Made by a program: the position numbers and the translations under genes. Of a stretch of 64,000 nt of DNA, positions 57,234-64,000 are shown piece by piece. This DNA comes from Ochotona curzoniae (taxonomy: Eukaryota > Chordata > Mammalia > Lagomorpha > Ochotonidae): positions 13,445,001 to 13,509,000 of the forward strand of contig NW_024467083.1 in assembly GCF_017591425.1 (NCBI RefSeq). The letters run 5' to 3'. A model generated the notes under the pieces. The model saw only the letters and a list, made by a program, of their open reading frames with translations. It was not told the DNA's origin and did no database searches. How positions within the stretch are numbered: position 1 is the stretch's first letter; each line of letters begins with the position of its first letter.

Positions 57234-57545
57234 GGTCCCGATGTGGTGGCCCAGCGGCTAAATCCCCACCTTGCACCCGCCGGGATCCCATGTGGGTACA
57301 GGTTCTAATTCCGGCAGTTCCATTTCCCATCCAGTTCCCTGTTTGTGGCCTGGAAAAGTGACAGAGGATGGCCCAAGCATCTGCATGGGAGACCTGGAAG
57401 TTTCTGGTTCCTGGCTTCGGATCAGTTCAGCTCTGGCCACTGTGGCTGCTTTGCATGTGAATGAACTAGCAGGAGAATGTTCCTCTCTGCATCTATGTCT
57501 CTGTTATTCTGCCTTTCCAATAAACATAAATAAATCTTTTTAAAA
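57234..57545 (+). repeat. C-SINE, intermediate age
   Basis: GTCCCGATGTGGTGGCCCAG head, GGATCCCATGTGGGTACAGG, TTTCCCATCCAGTTCCCTG body, CTCTGCATCTATGTCTCTGT and AATAAACATAAATAAATCTT tail. It carries a ~25-bp deletion after GGATGGCCCAAGC. Confidence 0.92.
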
Positions 57546-57824
57546 ATTCATGAAAAATGTATACTATCAAATATTTTTCAAGGTTTCTTTTAATTTCAGC
57601 AAAATAAACTTGTTTTAACTTTTTCCATAAGCCTTTTGAAGCTCCCTTTATATTTAACATCTCTACAGGTCAGTACTGATAGCTGCAAGATAGAAGTAGC
57701 TATACAGTGCAAGTTGGCATCAAGCACAGCGTAAAGCGAGTTACTCCGATTTTCTTTGTAAAACTTTGACTACAATTTTATGTATTCAGCTACATAAACA
57801 CTACTTTAAAAAAATAAGAACAAG

Positions 57825-58190
57825 CATTTTTAAAAATCAATAGATGAAATACAAATGACCAATAGACACATGGAAAACATCTTTTCAGGATCACTGGTCA
57901 ATAGAGAAACTTGAAATAAAAATGACAATGAGATATCACTTTAGCTCTTATGTAAAAAGCAAAAGTAACAAGTATCGGTGATGATATACAGATACATGTG
58001 TTCTAATACAATTTTGTTCAGAATACAAATTGATAAAATTATTATGGAACTGGTATGTCAGTCCATTTGAAAATGAAAAACGGATCTATTACATTACCCA
58101 TGTATCCAACTCGTGAGAACATATCTCAAAGAAGTGAAATCATCATATGGGAGCATTACCTGTACTCTCATATGTATAGCAGCTCAATTC
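57825..58190 (+). mobile_element. Ancient L1 ORF2 C-terminal fragment
   Basis: CAAATGACCAATAGACACAT, GAAAACATCTTTTCAGGATC, CAATGAGATATCACTTTAGC, AAGTAACAAGTATCGGTGAT and TATGGAACTGGTATGTCAGT follow the L1 ORF2 3' order, with heavy decay. Confidence 0.8.
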
Positions 58191-58199
58191 CTTCCTGCT

Positions 58200-58455
58200 A
58201 AGCTGTGATTCAATCTATATGTCCCATGGCACCAATATTCCATATAGATGCCAGTTCATGTCCTGGCTGCCTCAATTCTGATTCAGCTCCCCGCTTATGG
58301 CCTGGGAAACAGCAGAGGATGATCCACGTACTTGGAAACTCTGCACCCATGTGGAAGACTTGGAAAAAGCTAAGGGCTCCCAGCTTTGGATCAGGTCAGC
58401 TCTGGTGATTGTGGCTATATAGGGAAGAAACCAATGTATGAAAGCTCTTCCCGTT

Positions 58456-58508
<53 letters not shown>

Positions 58509-58798
58509 TTGGAAAGGTGGATATACAGAGAGGAGAGACAGAGAGGAAGATCTTTGCTTTGCAGGGTCCCAAAGCCTTGGACCGTCCTCGACTGCTTTCT
58601 TGGGCCACAGGCAGGGAGCTGGAAGGGAAGCGGGGCTGCTGGGATAGAACCAGCGCCCATAGGGGATTAGGGGTGTGCAAGGCGAGGACCTTAACCACTG
58701 CGCCACCGCGCCAGGCCCAGCTCTTCCCTTTTTATATTTCCTTCTTTCTCTACAAAATCTGTCTTTCAAATAAAAATAAACAGATTGTTTTTGAAAAA
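58200..58798 (+). repeat. Old C-SINE split by a young, internally deleted C-SINE
   Basis: The first part runs to about 58452 (CAATATTCCATATAGATGCC, CAGCTCCCCGCTTATGGCCT, GACTTGGAAAAAGCTAAGGG). The last part, from 58719, has TTTCCTTCTTTCTCTACAAA and TCTGTCTTTCAAATAAAAAT. The inserted copy interrupts the CT-rich segment. Confidence 0.82.
58443..58734 (-). repeat. Young C-SINE, internally deleted, with (TTTA)n tail
   Basis: It starts with a ~50-bp (TTTA)n tail (58455-58505), then TATTGGAAAGGTGGATATAC and GAGGAAGATCTTTGC. It jumps directly to GCAGGGTCCCAAAGCCTTGG, a loss of ~95 bp of the body, and ends CGCCACCGCGCCAGGCCC at 58718. Flanks AGCTCTTCCCGTTTTA and AGCTCTTCCCTTTTTA support insertion of the already shortened RNA or a later deletion. 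Confidence 0.93.
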
Positions 58799-59180
58799 CA
58801 GAAAAAAAAAAAAGGAAAGGACAGCCATGAGAATGGCATATAATAAACATAGACTTGATTGCACATTGTTAAGTTCAAATTCTATTAGGGTTAGACTCAC
58901 CTTGGGAAAGCAATTAAAAAGCAAATGTTTATCACTGTTAAAATTAAGGAATAATGTCTTTATAAATAATAATAACATAATAATTATACGTTGCTTTAAT
59001 CAGAAATGAAAATAATTTTAGTAAGTACTAGATAAATTTACTTTTACTTTTGAAAGTGGTTGTTACTTTTTGGGCTCTCCAAATAGTACAGATGAACTCT
59101 AATTGTGTTAATCTTTTTGTTGGTTTATTTTTAGAAAAGAAAGCCTGGTTTGCCACCTGTGATGTCTGACTCACAACCCC
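58799..59180. other. AT-rich stretch, nothing recognised
   Basis: No feature seen. Confidence 0.4.
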
Positions 59181-59182
59181 CC

Positions 59183-59479
59183 TTTAATTTATCTTTTACT
59201 TGAAGGTCAGAGTTACAGATAAAGGAGAGGTAGAGAATTTTTCATATGCTGGTTCACCCCAAATGACTCCAATGCCAAAAGCCAGAAGCCAGAAGCTTCT
59301 ACTGGGTCTCCCAAGTGAGTACAGCGGCCCAAGCATTTCTGCCATTTTCTGCTGCTTTCCCCCGCACATCAGCTGGGAACTGGGTTGGAAGTGGAGTTGG
59401 TAGGACTCCAACTTTCTATCCATATGGGATGACAGGGCCACATGCAGAGGCTTAGCATGCTACGTCACACTGCTGACCC
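59183..59479 (-). repeat. Old C-SINE
   Basis: TTTATCTTTTACTTGAAGGT, GCTGGTTCACCCCAAATGAC, CTTCTACTGGGTCTCCCAAG, GGGAACTGGGTTGGAAGTGG and TATCCATATGGGATGACAGG, ending CACTGCTGACCC. Confidence 0.85.
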
Positions 59480-59574
59480 TTTATGTTTAATTTAAATAAT
59501 ACTCTAAGGAATAATATTAGCATACATAAAATGAACATATAAAATTACATGGCTTCTTCATGTACTAAACTCTT

Positions 59575-59705
59575 AAGAACTTTCACTGAGGCATTAAACT
59601 CTTCAACAACAATTCTGTGAAGTTAGCACTAATATTGTTGTTTTAATTGTAATTTGAGTAGACCATACACAGAGAAGTGAAATAACTTCGCTGTGGACAC
59701 AAAAT
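59575..59705 (-). repeat. MIR relic, interrupted by a C-SINE
   Basis: CAACAATTCTGTGAAGTTAG and CACAGAGAAGTGAAATAACT with GTGGACACA follow the antisense MIR core order (the AGAGAAGTTAAGTAACTTGC region). The element ends at the SINE boundary, and its continuation after 60043 is unclear. Confidence 0.6.
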
Positions 59706-59707
59706 TA

Positions 59708-60043
59708 ATTTTTTTTTAATTTATTTATTTTTATTGGAAAGGCAGATCAGATTAAAGGAGAAAAGCAGAGACACAAAGAGCTCTTCTATTGACTGGTTCA
59801 CTCCCCAATGGCTGAAATGGCCGGAGCTGAGCCAATCCAAAACCAGGATCCAGTAGCTTCTTTCAGGTCTCCCACATGGGTACAGGGTCCCAAGGCTCTG
59901 GGCCATCCTGAATTGCTTTCCCAGGTCATAAGCAAGGAGATGGAAGGGAAATGGAGTAGCTGGGATACGAACTGGTGCCCATATGGGATCCCAGAGCATG
60001 TAAGATAAAGACTTTAGCCACGATGCTACTGCACCAGGCTCTA
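59708..60043 (-). repeat. C-SINE, intermediate age
   Basis: AATTTATTTATTTTTATTGG tail, GGTTCACTCCCCAATGGCTG, GGGTACAGGGTCCCAAGGCT, GGTGCCCATATGGGATCCCA and head end CCACGATGCTACTGCACCAGG. Confidence 0.93.
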
Positions 60044-62590
60044 CAGAACGCATTTAACGTCAGGATTACACAGAACACAGAACTCATGTCATAAATGTAT
60101 ATTACATATAAATCGTCACTTAGTGTATTAGCCTCATTCTGAGATTTACAAACAGAAATTTGAAGCCAAGTCTGTCTGCATTATAAGCTTTGGAACACAG
60201 ATCTCACAATGAGTGGAAAAGAGAAGCATTGTTATTTAAAATATATTGAATTATTAAGAAAGACGGTAAAACAGAAGGTCATATTCCATTTGCTCAGTTT
60301 ATGGGGACATTGTATAACATTTCATGTGATTAATCCTGTGTTCACACATGCAGGGAACTGTAAGATGTTTTAGGGAATTTGAATCCATTACTTCTTTTTT
60401 ATACATTGCTTTCGTAAATTATAGAAAAAATATTATTCAATACGGTTTTCCTTACTTTTCAAGTAATTTTTTGCGTTTAAATAAGTATACTTCTATAAGA
60501 ACGGCTGAAATTTTACTTTGAATTCTTGTTTACATTCTCAAACTAGTATTATTTAGTATTCTATTCTGCATTTCATGTTTGGCTACATAAGAAGGTAGTT
60601 GTTAAGTACTGACTTCAATGGTTTCTTTCTGATGACCCAAAATAAATCAGATTACACAGAAAAAGTGGATATTACTAAAATCTATGTACACAGAATATAA
60701 AATATTAAATATAAATCTGTCATTTCTTTTGTCACTAATGAGTGTAAAACCATTCATCTAGCTCAAATAAAGCACCAGAGGATCACAATTATTTTTGAAA
60801 AGGGTGGCAACTAAATTTAAAGACTTTTTTAACAGGGAGAGAAAAGGCCTTTTGAAGACCAAGTTAGGTCTATTTCCCATGATTCCCTTTTTTCTTTATC
60901 ATGTTCCAAATCTGCTTCGAAAGATAATAGTACTTTCTTTCATCAACCCATATACCACTGAGCATAACTTCAAAGTGAATTGTCACAAGAGTGTGTAGTA
61001 CTCTGTAAGAATATAAAGCATAATATGGAAGCAGCTCAGTGTGCGGTTAAAAAAAGTTTTCCAACAAAGAGGGTTAAAGGCGAAGCATTTGAAAGATGTT
61101 TTGTTCTGCGGTTGCTACTAACCATACAATGATTTCTTAAAGAAACCAGTTTCTGGAGTTTCGGAATTTTCTTTATGTGTCTTTACCCTGTGTCATCCAT
61201 TTGTAGCACACATGAAAGTCTGTGCCATATTTCTTTCTGAATAATCTGTCTTCAGATTTGCTTCTTCTATTTGGTGTACCCTGTACTACTGTAATAATTA
61301 ACTCTCAGTTTACACAGTGTAAAGTACTTCTACGGAGTGAATCTACAATTTACATTGTATAGGATATGCTTTACAAACAACAACAGAAAACAAACAATAA
61401 AGCAAAAGCAACAAACAAAAAAACCATGTTACATCAATATCCACAGAACTATTTCAATTCTGCTTCTAGGAGATCTCTCCACTCACCCAAAACAGACAGT
61501 CCTTCATTATAAACAGTCTCTCCACCATACATCTCCTCAGTTCATATCACGTTCACTTCAATAATTAAGGTAACTTTTCAGCTGCTTGGTAGCTCTTTAA
61601 TAACCATAGAACCATTTCAAGCATCAAGTATTCATAATGATCTCATTAGAAATTAGGAGACCTGAAATTTTAATCAGTCTGTGACTTCCCATAACTTATT
61701 CTACTTGCTCACTTATTTGATACCTAACAAATGTTGCCTTTTATTATCAATCGATTTTTATATTTTTGTTTCATATATCGGAATTATTTAAAAATCTATT
61801 CACAGCATAGTTAGGATTATATATCATAATATATCCACACTCAATGGCCCTAAATAAATTACCAAATACTTACTTGATAATGATAATGATGATAATGTTT
61901 TTAATTTAATATTTCCTTGTGAATGTGCTTAAGTCAGAGTTGAAAGCTTCTAATAGGAATGCTGAACCCAGCATTATGTGAGACTGGCAAAGTAATACCT
62001 AACATCCGTGTAACATCTGAAACTGACATGACGATGTGATCCATTCATTAAAAAAAACCACCATATATTATGAATAATATATACAAGCTTAAAATAACAG
62101 AAAGAAGTATAAATCCAAACATCCTCCAAAGATTCAGTTTTACTAATGCCAAATCTGCACACAAAGAAACACACATACACAAACTTAATTACAAGAAAAC
62201 CCTATATTTAGCATGAGAAGGAATAGAATCTTAGAAATAAAATTTTTTTAAATTCCTAATTCTTGGAGAATAGGATCTTAGCTGAGATTTTGTTCCTGAT
62301 TTAAATTTGCTTTTGTTTTGTGACAAGTATCCAACAATCTATTAAGTTCATTTGGTCAATCCTTCCATCTCAGTGAGACTTTCAATATTCATTATCATAT
62401 TTCCTGATAGAACCATTTTACTTAAATACCTTAAACGAGTCAAAACTATTCCAATATGTTACCTAGACTTAAAATCTTGCAATTTTCCATCTACCTAAAA
62501 GATAAACTATCCACATTTTATTACTTTACAGTCTGCAGTATCAAATCTGCCAACACATCATTGCTGTTGACAATAATGAAAATTAACCTG
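60044..62590. other. AT-rich stretch, nothing recognised
   Basis: There is no SINE for 2.5 kb. It contains CAACAACAGAAAACAAACAA-type A-rich DNA near 61380 and GATAATGATAATGATGATAA near 61877. No coding evidence. Confidence 0.45.
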
Positions 62591-62599
62591 CATGTCACT

Positions 62600-62960
62600 T
62601 GATTGGTACATGGGATATGTGAAGCCCCTGGTGAATGTTGGGACTGAAGGTGGGCCAAGTCAGGCCAAGTGAAGCATCCATCTTGTGGGCAAGATCCGTG
62701 ACTGGGAGCTGATCTAATAATGGAGCTCGGGGAACTCCGGTTAGAATAACAGATTCAGATGGTAAGCCTGAGACTCGAGGCTGAGGGTAGTCAATGCCAG
62801 ACCAGGTTACAGTACCAGTTGGCATATGTGTGGGTCAGCTCTAGAGGTAGACCAGGTTGACCCAGTCTGCAGCACCCGCTGGCAGATGTAAGAACCAGGA
62901 TAGGGTATACACCAGTCAGGGAACTTGGGGTTGTTCTATCTGTGCCATGCAGATTTGGAA
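62600..62960 (+). repeat. Tandem array related to 12310-13650, reverse orientation
   Basis: About six ~60-bp units on the G-rich strand: ACCAGGTTACAGTACCAGTT, then GACCAGGTTGACCCAGTCTG with CAGCACCCGCTGGCAGATGT and GAACCAGGATAGGGTATACA. Their reverse complement matches text in the 13.2 kb array, for example TACCCTATCATGGTTCTTGT. It lies upstream of the L1/HAL1 ORF1 that starts near 63768. Confidence 0.7.
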
Positions 62961-63767
62961 GTGCTGCTATTGGTGTTGAAATACATGAAGCTTGCATTCA
63001 CATACAGTATTCAGGTAGCCTTATTTGCATGCCCATGATTTAGGCTGGTAACTTCTAGTCCATAATTCACAACGCAAATGGCTCTCACCTTTTGAGGCCT
63101 ATTTAATTATGTTACTGCATCCTGAAGTGACAGGGATGTGACTATATTCCTCAGTCACCAGAATCTACCTATAAAATCTAAGGAAGGACAAGATCGTCAA
63201 TCCCAGAATAGCTTTAATATATCTTCTAGCACAAGGTACTGATTCTAAGGTTTCAGTGCTGTAAATCCCAGTATCCATCACTCTCCCCTGGCCGGAACTG
63301 GGGACTATCCCAGCTACAACACACAGTCCCAGAATAGCTAGTGATGACACAAGCTCTGAGCATCACTCAGGTTTACCTGGTAGTACAAGCGGTTGGGCCT
63401 CTCTAGGTGTTTCAGAATCAAAGAGGAGGCACTAACCATAACAAACCCTAGTTTGACTGACATCAAACTGACCAGGGATTTCAGGTACATATCCTAGGAT
63501 GACCATATTTATTTCAAAGTCATACTTCTATTTCCTCTAGTTGCTGAAAATTAGACAACTGTGGCAAGAGGAGACACCACAAAATTAACTGTATCTCAGA
63601 AGTGACACTTTCGGGCTCACCGAGAACTAAAGATAAAGCTACAACACCCATGAAACCACATATCCCATCTAAAGAAGTGTTTTCCTAAAGCAAAACTCAC
63701 TCAGTAATATAGGAGCTATTACACCAAATGTGTATAAATTAGCGTGAGGACACAACCAACATGAATC
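62961..63767 (+). mobile_element. Ancient L1/HAL1 leader region
   Basis: This is sequence between the array and the ORF1-like region. The part from about 63590 (TATCTCAGAAGTGACACTTT) onward looks continuous with the ORF1 context. The first half is assigned by position only. Confidence 0.45.
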
Positions 63768-64000
63768 AAAGAAGTATGACACTTTCAAAAGAACACAGTA
63801 TTTCTCCAGAAATAAATCCCAATATGAAGTAATTCTAGAATATGCTAAAAAAATTCAAAATAATTATCCCAGGAAAACTTAATTACAGTCCTAAAATAAA
63901 CAAGTAGAATTATAAATAAGAGCGAAATTTAATAAAGATGTAAGAATCATTATGAAGGATCAAACAAAACTCAGAGCTGAAAACTTTATTCAATGAAATA
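63768..64000 (+). pseudogene. Ancient L1M/HAL1 ORF1 start, cut by window edge
   Basis: It begins ATGAATCAAAGAAGTATGAC, followed by AAAGAACACAGTATTTCTCC, ATTCAAAATAATTATCCCAG and GAAAACTTTATTCAATGAAA. This is the ordered pattern of the L1M/HAL1 ORF1 N-terminal region, which precedes the coiled coil. In-frame stops appear within 25 codons, so it is dead. The rest lies beyond the window. Confidence 0.75.

Overview
This window is mammalian nuclear DNA, roughly 36% GC by eye, and I find no functional protein-coding gene in it. The most frequent repeat is a ~330 bp tRNA-derived SINE of the lagomorph C-SINE type. Its head carries Pol III A and B boxes, its body contains the constant stretches CCCATATGGG and GGCCCAAAGC, it has a CT-rich 3' segment, and it ends in an (AAATAAATCTTT)-type A-rich tail. 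I count about 40 copies on both strands. The head sequence of the youngest copies (GTCCTCGCCTTGCACGCCCG) differs from the rabbit C-SINE consensus as I remember it, so a pika (Ochotona) is more likely than a rabbit or hare. That genus call is inference.

Layout. 1-10 kb: AT-rich unique DNA, seven C-SINEs, an L1 ORF2 fragment (3.1-4.4 kb), MIR and L2 relics, and a 28-bp U6 snRNA fragment inside a perfect 15-bp duplication. 10-20 kb: L1 3' ends, young C-SINEs, a ~1.3 kb GC-rich array with a ~60 bp period (12.3-13.65 kb), an isolated L1 5'UTR (17.1-17.96 kb) and a SINE/L1 fusion (19.6-20.4 kb). 20-31.6 kb: a long SINE-poor stretch, then plus-strand L1 ORF2 pieces (23.7-27 kb) and two minus-strand L1 3' regions. 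31.6-43.9 kb: mostly unique AT-rich DNA with C-SINEs, a solo LTR inside a C-SINE (35.44-35.94 kb) and a perfect 22-bp inverted repeat (37.9 kb). 43.9-47 kb: a rearranged minus-strand L1 with a recognisable 5'UTR, a broken ORF1 and the start of ORF2, interrupted by L1 3'UTR segments that share one unusual junction. 47-62.6 kb: mainly unique DNA with scattered C-SINEs, MIR and L2. 62.6-64 kb: a smaller reverse-oriented copy of the ~60 bp array leading into an ancient L1/HAL1 ORF1 that runs off the end.

Nothing here works together as a pathway. The content is layered retrotransposition, and nested insertions give relative ages: MIR/L2 and L1M/HAL1 first, then old C-SINEs, then L1 3' ends, the LTR and young C-SINEs. 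Every open frame of 60 codons or more looks like either a piece of L1 or a chance frame in SINE, L1-UTR or unique DNA. The most interesting signals are an antisense open frame shared by two L1 5'UTR copies, the U6 micro-insertion, the recurrent L1 3'UTR/inverted-ORF2 junction, and the SINE/L1 chimera. Repeat boundaries are read by eye, and most are good to about 5-20 bases.
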